64,000 bases of DNA from Brasenia schreberi (taxonomy: Eukaryota > Streptophyta > Magnoliopsida > Nymphaeales > Cabombaceae), in assembly GCA_036023115.1 (NCBI GenBank), contig JAYKKT010000089.1:10442001-10506000 (forward strand). The letters are read 5' to 3'. How positions within the stretch are numbered: position 1 is the first letter of the stretch; every line of letters starts with the position of its first letter. Positions 37,601 to 49,049 of this stretch are shown here, one piece after another. The notes under the pieces were generated by a model. It saw only the letters and a program-made list of their open reading frames with translations. It did no database searches and was not told where the DNA came from. Both the position numbers and the translations under genes were made by a program.

Positions 37601-38702
37601 GGTAGGTCTTCTTGATTTCTCTTCTCCCCGTCACTACGGGACTAAACTATGCATAAAGCTTCTTCGCGAGCAACTCAAGCTAAGAACTAGCGAGCTCGAG
37701 CTCAACAAGACCATATCGAATTAGAGTTATTATCAGTTCATCTTGAGTAGCTTGTTGCTCTTTTCAGTTGATAGTTCTCCATAGGTAGGAAAGCTAATCA
37801 AGCTTAGGAATAATGAAGATGACTAATTGGGACTGATCATAAGAAGGTCCGATTAGGTACAATTCAATTGGTATGATCCAGATAGATGGCTTCACCAAGC
37901 AGGTAGAACTGGACCAGACCACCCATGCAACCGACTGCAATCGGAACTAAGGGAACTGGAACCAGGGATCCTGCAGTTTGGTTCAGGTTCCACTTATCGG
38001 GGAACCAAAACTGAAACTGGAAGCGTAGTCCCAAGTCATGAGAAAATCTAACGCGTAGTCCCAAGTCAAGTGACGTGCAAGTGGATGGATGAAGAACTGG
38101 GTTGTCTAAGTCTCTGTACGCCTCCCGAGAAAAATGGAACTCCCGGTAACGGACAAATGGATGGATTTGTCGAAAAGCAAAGTTCTTTTTTCTTAAAAAA
38201 AAAAGAAAAAGGAAAATAGAGGCCGAAGCCTAACGCACAAGTTGCGTGCAAGTGGGCGTCAGAACACACTTGTATGATTTAGAATAAATTAAGGAAAAAA
38301 GATGAATGAAGAAAACGTCTGAGGAGCATATTCAACGGCAAATTGTCCAGCAACATTCTAAAAGCTTGATCATGTCATTTTTCAATTCAAGTTGAGCATA
38401 TACAGGCTTAATAACTCTTTTTTTGGTGATATTAGACCTGAATTACATACAGACTAGCTATAGCCTGACTCGGGCAAAGCAAACAAAGAATTCGATCGGC
38501 TGGCGACGGATCCAATTATATTGGCAGAGAGCTGAACGATGAATTTAGGAGCTCTGTATACTATAAGCCTAACTACAACCATTCCAAGAACTATGGATGA
38601 ATCCAACTCTCTTTCTCTCTACATATATATATATATATGTATGTATGTATATGTATATATAGGATGATAATAGTAGCCAAATACAGACGTAGACAGCCTG
38701 AA

Positions 38703-40142
38703 TTATACGCAACAAAGAAGCGAGCTGATACAAATGCAAAAGCATCCATCAGCCTTGCACTCTCTAGTAGGCCTCGCCTTCCATGCTCTCCAATGCCTGC
38801 TTTTCATGTACTTGATCAATGGGTCGCACACTTGTGATTGACGATCAAGAGGAAGAGCAGAAGCAGCTGTTCCTAACTTGGAAAATGATTCCAACGCACC
38901 CTTGCTGCTTCCCATCTTATTCTCCAGAATCCTCTTACCTTTCAGCATCTTGATATCGGCCTTCGTTTGCACGAGGTTAGCCATGAAGAAGACATAAGCA
39001 GTAACATCGTTTCCGGCGTAGGGGTACATACGCTCGAAGGCTATCATGTTCAAACACAAATGAACAGTTTCATCATTCAAAGTCACGCGAGGAATCTGCA
39101 GCCGTCGACGTCGACGTTCAAATGTCATGAAACTCTTCCCGAGGCTCACGGCGTTTGACTTCTTTAACCTCACCCCTGCCTCACCCAAGCCTTGTGGCAG
39201 AGCAGCTAGTGACTACGATATCGTTGGCCTTTATCTTCCATGTGAACACCAATTTCACGATAAACCACAGTAGATCCAAGTATGTAATGGGGTTGACGAA
39301 GAGCCAAACAAGTTTCCAGCAGACAAGAGTAAGTATCCAGCAGCCACGAGCAAGTTTGCATGAATATTCACAGAGGCAGCTGCAGAAGGAACGAACACGT
39401 TCTGTTGGTTTTTGGTCCAATAAGCACTTTCTATAAAGGTCTAGAGCATGAAAATGGGACGCGTCCATTATCTCCGGGCTCACTTTGTATTCATCACCAA
39501 AGAACCACCGCACCAACAATTTGTTTATGTCACCATCACACACATGGTCGTTCTTATCGGTTGCGGCCTTCAGCTTCTTCAGAGCGAGCAAGGGAATTTG
39601 ATTACTCAAGCGCAGCACGTCCAGAAATATTACAGGACGTTGCTTTGCCATTTGTTTCTTGAAGATTAGATCATCTGGTTCGTCCTTATTATCGATGAGC
39701 TCCAGCATGAAGCACCCATCGGTGATCATCATCTCTAAGAAATCTTTCTTCTTCTGTTCTTCAGAGATTCCGGGGGCTGCTAACATGCCGATTCCATTAG
39801 GTCTTGCTCGACATCAGTGAGGGACTTCACCAAATCCGAGAGTTGTACGCCTGGTCTTCTGAGGATGTTGGAGCGGGCACGCCGCTTCCAATCCTCCATG
39901 TCCATGTACTTCGAATCAGGATCTCCGTGGTAGTATGGCCCCAGTGCCACATGATGAGGCTTACAGTAGGCACCGTCGATGAGTTTGTAGAATTCCTGAG
40001 GCCACATGAAGATCGCTCTCCGCTTCAAAAGATGCAGCGCTCCAGGCGCAGGATCGTGCTTACTGAGTTCGTCGATTTCGACTCCCACTGAGGTATAATC
40101 TTGAACCATTCCACGCTCATTGTGCTTCTCCTTATTCATCAT
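38703..40142 (-). pseudogene. DUF247 protein gene with two frameshifts
   Basis: This is a plant-specific DUF247 protein; family members are often membrane-associated, and their biochemical role is largely unknown. From an ATG at 40142 the frame has the DUF247 start, with YKLIDGAYCKPHHVALGPYYHG and EDWKRRARSNIL. It breaks by one base near 39783, continues as EMMITDGCFMLELI...IFLDVLRLSNQIPLLAL, and breaks again near 39185. The third frame gives GEAGVRLKKSN...LCLNMIAFERMYPY...VTAYVFFMANL...ENKMGSS. All the family's landmarks are present in order. The C-terminal transmembrane helix usual in the family is missing, replaced by a short Cys-rich end at 38703. It reads as a pseudogene unless both shifts are base errors. 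Confidence 0.85.
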
Positions 40143-40539
40143 TTTCTAGTCCAGTGACGAACGAAATGGTCAGAGTCTTCCCAGCAATTGAGAAGAATGG
40201 AGAACGCCGGCCAATATTGTGATATTGACGGTTATATTTAGCACTTGGGACTATGTGAATATTAGTAGTAATTGTTTTGGGGTGGTGGAGGACTTGGTTG
40301 AGATATAATGAACGATGGTCCACATGGTGTGTGTGTGCGCGAAGAAGAAAGAAAAGAGAGAAGGCTGAATAAGTTGCAGAGATGAAAGTATCAGGTTTTA
40401 TCTATAGCCGACGATCGAGAGATGGAAAACAAGTGTATGGTTGTTGATGATTCCGTGGAATGGACGGTAGGCATCTTTCTTACGAACCACAACGTTCATC
40501 GTCGAGGTAAGCAACAACAAATGTGTTGCCATCTTGTAT

Positions 40540-41110
40540 ACGGTGAAAAGAAACAAGCAATCTCAATATTGTTTGATGGTGACAGGAAAAAGACTGGTGT
40601 TTTCTCGTGCATCCTGTCATATAGCCATGACTTGGGTCAACTAATAGTCAATAGACCAGGATCAATATGGTTTGGGAGGAGACCGGGTCGAAAGTAAGAA
40701 CAGACAAGCTTGACTTGGGTCAATTAAAAAAATGCTAGGCTCAAACACAAGTTGTATTTGAGCAACTCAAGCTCTGCTTGTCAGGCTCTCTTGTTTTCAG
40801 AGGGATTAGCTCACAAAAGAGCTAGATTAAGCTGGGCTTGATTGGACTCAGGAATGAGCTCGAACTTGAGCTCAACCGATTTAAAGCTCCACCAGTATGC
40901 AGGATACCAAGAGTTCATTCTAAATAGAAGTTCATTCTAAATTTTATTAGTTTGGGATGTTGATGGAAGGCATTCGGAAAGCGTCACGAAAACTGGAGGA
41001 TAACATTGATTGAAGTAAACGTTGCATGTGGATCTATTCCAGAGTATATTCCGGTTAACGCAATGAAAGTCCTCTCATATGTTGATCTTTCTATACATGC
41101 ATATAATGGG
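40540..41110 (+). repeat. dispersed repeat family, copy at 40.5-41.1 kb
   Basis: A direct copy of the 37.19-37.59 kb segment: it shares the GTTTGATGGTGACAGG and CCAGGATCAATATGG phrases and the GAGCTC-rich tail, then GTATGCAGGATACC. A second partial start follows at about 40955. Together with the 37-kb copy it flanks the DUF247 pseudogene. Confidence 0.6.
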
Positions 41111-41889
41111 TACCAATTTTTTCCACTATACAGTAATTTACTAAGGAAATTTTGAGAAATGAGCACTGGAAAGAAATTAATATTATTCAACATTGTTATG
41201 GGCAATCTTAAAAAAAAGGTTTCTTCGAGTGAAAGACACAAGAAGTTGCTGGTTTGGCTACCACAGCAGTAACTGAAGAATTGACGTTTTCTTATATTTG
41301 ATAAGAAAATATAAGACACTACTGCTCGGTTGGGGTTGCGTTACGAGGCACTCGTATCCGTCCAGTTACCCACGAGGAAAGAATTACCCATCCTATAACT
41401 GTTCCTGTGGGCAATGGGGCAGGTATGGGTGCAAAAAAATGTCTGATATGGGGTCGGGTAGGGTAAACCCTACCTCCCTAGCAAGAATACGTTCTCTCAC
41501 AAACTAATAAAATTCTTCGAGCACAATCCTGGAAAAGATCACACAGATTCTCAACGCAACAACCAGAAAATTTCTTGGGTTTTTTTATCGACTCAATATT
41601 ACTTAAATTAAATCCGAGGGGATAAAAACAAAACAAAAAACTGACGAAGAAGGGTAGACAAGTAGGATGTTGTCGCCTTTGCAAAGAGGAATAATGCCCA
41701 AGAAGCTAAACTGCGGGTCCAAAACAAAACGATCTCCTTGCCTGCACTGGAGTTTTTGAATAATTCAAACCTCAAAACTACCTTTTTAAATTAGATTATT
41801 AAGATTTGTTTAGATGTGTTAGCATATAGTGTTGCTAGTATGCACCATGCACTCTATACAAGTACACACAATATTTTATGTATATATAG

Positions 41890-42384
41890 AGAGAGAATAG
41901 TTCGGCACACATCAATCCATGCTTAAACATTCTTAAAAATCTTTAGTGTTTGTTTGGTAAGATTGTAGTTTAAATTCAACTTTTAAAAACAAAAATATAC
42001 AATAAATGTACTCAATATTTTTTCTTTTTGACTTAGAGATCTCAACCGTTGATCTTCAAAATCAAACAATTGAGATTTTTAATAAGATTAAAGCATAGAT
42101 TGATGTGCACATGGACTAATTTCTCTCTCTAATATATACGTTTGTGTGTATCTATATAGAATGCTAGCAACATTATATGCTAGCATATTTAAACACATCT
42201 TAATCATTAAATTTGAAAGAGTATTATTGTTGTTTAAACTAATTAAAAAGTAAAAGATTGCTTTTTGAATTAATTGTATTTACAAAAATAGAACTGGCTT
42301 TTGTTTTTAAAACTATAATATCAGCCATCAGTCTTTTAAATTAGACAATTTACATTTATTTGGGTATGCTAGCATATACCAAGC

Positions 42385-42459
<75 letters not shown>

Positions 42460-42460
42460 T
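41890..42460. repeat. AT-rich stretch and CT/TA microsatellite
   Basis: AT-rich DNA with GCTAGCATAT words repeated near 41820, 42170 and 42370 ends in a (CT)n run followed by (TA)n at about 42388-42456. No coding potential is seen. Confidence 0.7.
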
Positions 42461-42469
42461 TCGGTTTTC

Positions 42470-44230
42470 AAATACTAACCTATTAGAATGCTAAACTTTC
42501 TAAATAGGCCTTAATTGATTTCAAACTATCCACAAATGAAAAACCCTATTGATTTTGAGTTCATTCCTATATCTCGAATAATCATCGATAAAGGTTATAA
42601 AATATACCTTTCGACAATCAGATCTTATCCTTAAGGGTCTACATAAATTGGTGTGAATAATATCTAATAGCGTTGTTGTCCTAATTATTTCTTTGGGAAA
42701 TGGTTTTCTAGTCACTTTTTATTATATACAGGCCTCACAGTTATTAAAATTGTTTTAACAAAAGTTAGGCAATAAGTTAAAGTTAGTTAACTTTCTTAAC
42801 TTTTCAAACTTATATGACCCAAGTGTTTATGCCATACATTCACATCAATCACAGATACCATCAATATAAAAAGAAGAAAAACTTTCATTTTTTTACATTG
42901 AGTTTAAATAATCATGTTTAACATCAAATAAACCAGAAAAAACTATCCTACCATGCTTTCCCATGGTCATTTTATTAGGGACAAACCTGACTTCAAACCA
43001 TTTCTATATCAAGGTAGGGACCGATACAAGATTGCATCTAATAGTTAGCACAATTAATACATCAGTAAGTACAATTAGTATACATTATATAAAAATTCTA
43101 AAGGACTCAACCTCAAGAACATTAGAAAATGTATTATTCCTCATAAACCCAATACTTAGTTTATATTCTTTCAAATCCATTGCTCTCTTTTTACTCTTTG
43201 AAATATGTTGGGTGGCTCTTGAGTCGATCCACCAATCATTCACTGAGCGATCCATGTAGAGGTACTAAAAAATGATGTAGATTATGTCTTGCTTCTCTCT
43301 TGGGCCGTGTCATTAATTGTTCTTAACATTGTTCTTCTTGTTATGACAGTCTCTTTTGTAGTGTCCCATATTGCTATAGTTGAAGCACTTTATCCGAGAA
43401 GCGAATTCTTACAATTTTTTAAAGGTTTGGTTGATCTGTTTGTTATTCTTACCAAATCTCTTATTTGGTTTTTTCTTATTATGGTTGCTTTTAGAGAGAG
43501 ATCTAACTAGCAATCTTTTCCTTTTGTTTTTATTCATATGTTCTTGTTCAATTGCTAGTTTTAGTGGGAGTTTAGAAATAGTAAATCTGGTCAAAGTCTA
43601 TGCATTGTGGTTATCATGTTCTAGGAAGGGAGAAGACTATCAAGAATTATGGATATATGCATTGTTTTAGAGATGATTGATTTTGCTACATCTAAGTCCT
43701 TACCATTACCATCATTTGGTTAACACGTTAAACTATATTATCACCTTCTTTAATTTTATAAGAGTTATATTTTTGAAGGAATAGTTGAACATGCAACTTA
43801 GCGGTAGTATCGTGTTTTATGGTAAAAAAATCAAACAATTCTTTAGCAGTCTCAAACTCTTCAAAGACCCTTATCAAGTCATTTTCCATGTAGGTTAACA
43901 TTATAGTCATGATTATAGTATCATGCCTTACAAATGTTTTATACTTATCTTTCTCTTCATCTATTGCAACTGGCATAGGAGGTAAAATTGTTTCCCTAAG
44001 TACATAATCAACTCCTTCTAAAGTTAAGGCTAATGAGATTCTTCTCTTCCACGTTTATAAATTTAAACTATTTATTTTTTTTGTATTTGACAATTCAAAA
44101 ATAAAGATTTTGAAAGTTATTTCTACTGATTTGGTAGATACAATAAGTAAAGGGTTTTATAGAGTTGTGGAGGCTTTCAAACAAGCTCTCATACTAGTGT
44201 TGGTGCTGATGTATAATTTTACGTCTTTTT
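42470..44230 (-). mobile_element. degenerate Ty1/copia remnant, minus strand
   Basis: Read on the minus strand, pieces of a copia polyprotein are visible. A gag-like frame is at 43976-43728 (VFEEFETAKELFDFFTIK), a protease phrase WWIDSRATQHIS near 43240-43200 and an integrase phrase HTNLCRPLR...YFITFIDDYSRY near 42660-42610. A primer-binding-site-like GTATGAGAGC lies near 44190-44200. RT and RNase H are absent, so it is internally deleted or truncated. The LTRs were not delimited. Confidence 0.7.
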
Positions 44231-44629
44231 CAATAACCTTAGTGAGCGCAAGGGAAGTCGTATACCTTTAGATGAGAAAGAATAAGAAATGAAAGAAATA
44301 GAAAGAGGAGGGGAGGAACCCGGTTACCCGCGGAGGGTTTTCTTAGGAAGACGAAGATGAAATTACTTTTAGTATTTTATCGTATATATACTTTGCTTTT
44401 TTCCCTTTCAATTTTCCTTTCTGGTTTTTTTGTTAGTCAGTTAATGTTTATCCGAGAAATGCTTATAACTTTTTCACAAAACAAAAACAGTTTTTATATA
44501 AATGTTTTCTTTATAAGAAAAAGGTAATTCATGAAATTCAAGAAAATGACCCTTCTTCCCACATTTCAGGGTTGTTATTGTTATTTGGCCCAATAGTGAC
44601 CAACAACAACTTACACAATATTGTTGTGA

Positions 44630-46110
44630 TTGGGATGTCATTGGAAGAGGTCTATGCAGCCATAAAGACATGAGAAGAAATTACAAATCGTGACAAACTG
44701 GTCGCCTTGCATGTATATATCAATTCCAGACCGTCTTCTAGCTAAGATTCGCAATACAGCTGAAAGCGAGGCTTCATAAAGATTGCTCATCGCATTAAAG
44801 GGCCCGTTAACGACAATGGAAGTCTTCTCCATATATGTCAACGTTCTTGGTCTAGTTTCCCTGAGATTCTTGCTTCATTGTTTGTTGATTTTTCTATGCA
44901 AAGAAAAAAATATTGATTGATGCACATTTGACTTTAATTGAAATGTAACTGTTTTCGATCTCTTTCACATCAATGACTACATCCACAGAATCCGATCTAA
45001 AATCTTGCCCAAGATCAATAAAAATTAAATAACAAGAAACTCAAGTAAGCAAGGAAGAAGAAGGCTCAATATTGAACTTGCATAACAATGTAGAGAAATA
45101 AATACTCTAAGAAATTCTGTAGCTTTTTTGACAAACTTTGTAATATTAAAGGAAGCAACTTTCTCAAAGACAAAATTCTGAGAAAGCTTTCTCATGATAA
45201 AAACCCATGTAGTTAATTTCCCTACATACCAAATCATATAAAAATAAATAACTGTCGACTCTCTAAAAATCTGTAAGTCGACTTTATTCAGTCAAGGAAT
45301 CTTTCGCAACATTATTGCGTTATCTTGGCACACACATCGACTCGAATTCCAACAATCATTCGAAATTCTGCAAAGAGTTAACCAACACTGGTTTGTTTTT
45401 TCCTTCTTATTATCAGAATGACGGTATCCTGCAGACTAGTGAAGTTTTTAATCGGTTGAGCTCAAGTTCAAGCTCATTTACAAGTTCAATCAAGCCCAGT
45501 TTAATCTAGCTTCTTCGTCCGCTAAATCCTTCTGAAAACAAGTCGAGATTGAGTTCCTCAAACACAAATCGAGCCAAGCGAACTCAAATTTTGTGTTCGA
45601 GCCAAGCATATTTTAATCGAGCTAAGAGGCTTGCCTATTCTTAGATTCGACTTGATCTCCAGCCCTAACTATATTGGTCCTGGTCTATTGACTCTTGGTG
45701 GATCCACCTCAAGTGCAGGTAAGATACAAAGAAATTAGAATCAAATGATGTCATGTCCATGTGACAAGATGCACCAGAAAACCCTTGTCTTTCTCCTGTC
45801 AGCATCAACGATGCGATTCACACAGTATTGTTTGGCTTCAGAAAAATCAACCTAGGGTCTTGGGAACAATAGAGAAAGAAGGTTGGCATATATCGAGAAG
45901 ACTTTCTTTGTCATCAACAGGCACTTTGATGAGAGAAATCTTTTTGAAGCCTCGCCATTCGTGAGCACTGTTATTCTTCTTGGAGGACAGTCTGGAGTTG
46001 ATATATACATGCAATGACCATTTGTCATGACGTATATTTTCTTCCGATGCTTTCCTAACTGCCTAAATGCTTTCCAGTAGCATGTCAATCACAGTAATAA
46101 TGGTGAACAT
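44630..46110. repeat. dispersed repeat family, plus copy (44.63-44.9 kb) and minus copy (45.43-46.11 kb)
   Basis: The plus copy shares GTGATTGGGATGTCA and TCTTCTCCATATATGTCAACG with 36.7-36.9 kb. The minus copy, read in reverse, runs from GTTCACCATTATT through CAACTCCAGACTGTC, GACAGGAG and GGTGGATCCACCAAGAGTC, down to the GAGCTC-rich tail. It is the most complete alignment to the 36.7-37.6 kb segment. The 44.9-45.4 kb part between them is unassigned. Confidence 0.6.
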
Positions 46111-46129
46111 CATTAGAGGATAACATACA

Positions 46130-46920
46130 ACTCAAAAAGCAGCAAGAAGTGGTTACTGTCTTGAAACGTTTGATGTTTTTAAAAAAGTTTAATTTAGCAA
46201 TTTAGTACTCTGATAACTCCTGGTTATCACAATGTCCATAAGGCTTCTACCACGATGGGTATGCGAAGAAGGCTCCTTTTGAATTGCATGCTCCATTTCA
46301 TTTCAAAATAAAACTGTTTTCAGTAAACATAGCAGTTTTGATTTGTAAAATCTAAATCAATTGATATAGGAAGTTGTTTCTCTTAATTTCAATGGATACA
46401 CAGGAATAAAACTAATGAGAGAAGTTACATAATACACAGAAAAATTAGAGTCTTATGATAGGTCTGATTCACATTCTCTCTTCTATGTTTTGTTCCTCTG
46501 AAGAGTCCTTAACAAAGCCATGCTAGATGATTCAAGCCCAACGATACCTCTGTGCTGTAAAGTAATCCAATGCACTCATTCTGAAAGACGGCCAATTTTG
46601 AATTTGTTAAGAGAATCCACTAAAACAGAGAGAGATCGCATGTCAACTAACATGAGCAAAGAATGGAGAACACAAGCTTCAACATGGAGTCACAGTGGTA
46701 AAATTTCTCAAAACATGTATAGAATTTTCATTGCAATACGGCCTCATGCAAGGAAAGAAGGTCAATAATGCCAACTTTCATAAATAAGGTGGTCATTTGA
46801 GGTGTTACCAGATAAAGGAGGAGGGTTCTGTTAGGCTTCTTACAGTCAGCGTAAAACTTCGTCGGATTTTTATAACATAGATTACAAAAATTATAAGCAT
46901 TGCTTTGGGGAGTCCTCGTC
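46130..46920. other. intergenic, no gene recognised
   Basis: The 82-codon frame at 46520-46768 (+) has no recognisable domain or conserved motif. I see nothing else that I can support. Confidence 0.4.
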
Positions 46921-46929
46921 TAACGACGT

Positions 46930-47140
46930 GCTGCGGAGCCCGAATGTAGTAATAAGTAAGCAAGGGCCACTACAAATCAATTGTAAAGAGAGTTTCCACA
47001 TCATGGACGGGTGTGGGTAAAGAAGTTAGTCCTGTTACATTGCCGCCCGAATGTAGTGAATAATTTTCAGAGAAGGTTTCCGCATTTTGAATATGGACGG
47101 ATGTGGGGGGTAAGGAAGCTAGTCCTAGATAATAAGGTTC
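46930..47140. repeat. diverged tandem duplication of about 90-110 bp
   Basis: Two successive units each run from CCCGAATGTAGT through a GAGNNGTTTCC phrase and ATGGACGGNTGTGG to GCTAGTCCT or GTTAGTCCT. They start near 46939 and 47046. The second unit is longer in the middle. Confidence 0.6.
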
Positions 47141-47144
47141 ATAT

Positions 47145-47360
47145 TGGTTCTTAGAATATCGAAACATTATCTGGTAAGCTAATGAAGGTGGTAGATACTA
47201 TGATTCGGAGAAAGATTCATATTCTATATTTACAAGAGACAAAATGGGTTGGAAAAAAAGCAAAGGAGATAGAGGATAAAGATTTTAAATTATGGTACTC
47301 AGGTAAAGAAAAGTCTTGAAACAGAGTTGGTATTATCATAAATAAATATTTAAAGGATTG
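47145..47360 (+). mobile_element. 5' fragment of an RTE LINE
   Basis: The sequence matches the 5' end of the LINE at 30458 onward (the [10 protein letters not shown] region through GVGIIINK), with substitutions and stops. It covers only about 210 bases of the endonuclease start. LINE debris is usually truncated at the 5' side, so a 5'-only fragment implies a later deletion or rearrangement. Confidence 0.85.
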
Positions 47361-48050
47361 ACATGTACTTCCTGATTATGAACTCAAAGAGGGAGAAAGA
47401 GAGAGAGGGGTAGTCTTAACTGTATAATATCTTTCGGTCTATAATCTTTTATAAACATCTCCACAATTCGATCTTTAGGATCAATAAATACATATTTGAA
47501 TCATTTACAACATTAAACGTAAAGTAAAATGGTACTTTTAATTCAAATCTCTATCATTAACAATAGGGATGTTTGTGTAAGAGTATGTACCAAAAGACAT
47601 TATGGGGCTAAGACTCCTCCCCCTCTCCCTCTCATGACATCTGAGTTCTCACATGAATGAGAGTTTGGTATCCATGTTATGTCGAAATCAACTAGAATGA
47701 TCAAACGGATATTGATTCTTGGATCACCTACACATGCATATATATATATATATACACATATATGCACAGAAGAACTACGCCGAACCAAAAGCCATTCCAG
47801 GGAAAGTAAGGAAGCCAACTGATTAGATAAACACAGACAAAATGAAGGGTAAGTGCATATAAATATAAAAATAACACTAGTGACCTCTATAAAGATACTT
47901 AAAAACCAAGGCTAATGTTTGGAGCAATATTTAAATCCCAAACACCCACTCTAATATCTCTTTATATATATAAATATATCTCATTACTAAAACTTGCTCC
48001 AAACTTCATTCTTGAGTATCTTCTTGTCCTCTTATATTTCTTCCCTTTCC
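47360..48050 (+). promoter_or_regulatory. upstream region of the RING-H2 gene
   Basis: This AT-rich region has TA/CA microsatellites near 47738-47765 and 47958-47985. A TATA-like TTTATATATATAAATA at 47960-47976 lies about 85 bases before the start codon and is a plausible core promoter, though it also fits a microsatellite. A CCACCATGG context surrounds the start codon. Confidence 0.4.
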
Positions 48051-48056
48051 TCCACC

Positions 48057-48674
48057 ATGGTAGTTTCAATCAGGCTGAGGAAGCTATTAGCAGAGCCTCT
48101 GAATGGCCAGACACTGGCAACATCCTTTAGTAACACCGACATGTTTTCCGGCCGTGAAAATGCTCAGCACCAATTAGAACCATGCGAAGGAGGAAGTTCT
48201 AATGCCAATCTGTCATTGATCCTTGCTATGCTACTATGTGCTTTGATATGTGGAATAGGCCTGAATTCCATAGCTCGGTGCGCCCTTCAATGCTCGAGGT
48301 GCCGAGTCCTTCTGCAAGACTGGCGAGCAGCCCGGATCGCAAACACCGGATTGAAGAGGAAGATACTTATGAGCCTCCCCAAGCTTATCTACTCGGTCAC
48401 TTCCACACTTCCTGGCTTTGATCCTCTATGTGCCATATGCTTGTCTGAGTTCCTTGAGGGTGAGATAGTCCGGGTACTTCCTAAGTGTAACTATAGCTTC
48501 CACATCAAATGCATCGACCCATGGCTCGCATCACATTCGTCGTGTCCGAAGTGTAGGCACTGCTTACTGAACAACAACCAGAACACGACTTCACGCAGCC
48601 AAGCCAGCCAAGGATCTCTCCCACTGCCACTAGAACCCGAGGCCTTCATAATCAACTACAGAGGGACCTACTAA
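48057..48674 (+). CDS. ATL-like RING-H2 protein, membrane-anchored, with altered zinc ligand
   Basis: The 205-residue single-exon protein has the ATL-family layout of plant E3 ubiquitin ligases: one transmembrane segment (about residues 51-70, LSLILAMLLCALICGIGLN), a basic stretch, and a RING-H2 domain at 125-166. Members transfer ubiquitin from E2 enzymes to targets at membranes. The spacing is exactly C-x2-C-x15-C-x-[H]-x2-H-x2-C-x10-C-x2-C, with C125, C128, C144, H149, C152, C163 and C166 present, and the E2-contact Trp in CIDPW. The fourth ligand, normally His, is Tyr146 (codon TAT, 48492-48494). The ATG at 48057 was chosen over an in-frame ATG at 47994 because of its strong CCACCATGG context and because the extension is a hydrophobic leader not typical of the family. 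The frame is otherwise clean. It may be a weakened RING or a gene starting to decay. Confidence 0.9.
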   Translation: MVVSIRLRKLLAEPLNGQTLATSFSNTDMFSGRENAQHQLEPCEGGSSNANLSLILAMLLCALICGIGLNSIARCALQCSRCRVLLQDWRAARIANTGLKRKILMSLPKLIYSVTSTLPGFDPLCAICLSEFLEGEIVRVLPKCNYSFHIKCIDPWLASHSSCPKCRHCLLNNNQNTTSRSQASQGSLPLPLEPEAFIINYRGTY

Positions 48675-48884
48675 GGGGGCAGGTTTTGTACACCCTTTAT
48701 CAATTGAAGAATGCTCTAAGAGTCTATGCATTTGTAAGGCCAATTATCCCTATATATAAACATTTAGGGGTTTTGATTGGATTTTCAAATAGTTCACTTT
48801 CAATACCTATGTCTCATGTCTCATTAGTCCATGATGTTAGACTGATCCACAGTATCAACTGATAGAATCATGCATATTGGCCAC

Positions 48885-48990
48885 TTTAAATGGTTGATGG
48901 TAGCGACGAGCAACACAGCTCACCTGGCTACAGGATCGATCAGGAGTTCGATACCACGGGCATGCGTCTTTCATTTGGTCTCCTCATATA
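48885..48990 (+). repeat. possible tRNA-derived SINE copy, plus strand
   Basis: An A-box-like TGGTAGCGACGAGC lies near 48897 and a B-box-like GAGTTCGATACC near 48934, about 30 bases apart, followed by GGCATGCGTCT and a T-rich stretch. It matches the minus-strand copy at 36170-36290 around the B-box. It lies in the 3' flank of the RING-H2 gene. Confidence 0.5.
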
Positions 48991-49049
48991 TAAATATATA
49001 TACACTCTTGTATTTTATTTATATATAATGTGTGTATATATATATATAT

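Larger units (their letters stand above)
34956..38700. other. 3' flank of the 51 kDa gene and intergenic repeats
   Basis: The 3' UTR of the 51 kDa gene begins at 34956. AATAAAA occurs at 34961 and again near 35062, but the cleavage site cannot be read. Two near-identical 40-bp phrases around AGTGGCTCNGACCGTTTCCC lie at about 35449 and 35563 (a short direct repeat). The rest to 38.6 kb is mostly the dispersed repeat family noted separately plus TA microsatellites near 35838 and 38622-38660. Confidence 0.5.

Noticed and set aside
38967..40091. Plus-strand ORFs across the DUF247 pseudogene
   Set aside because: They are shadows; all family landmarks are on the minus strand.
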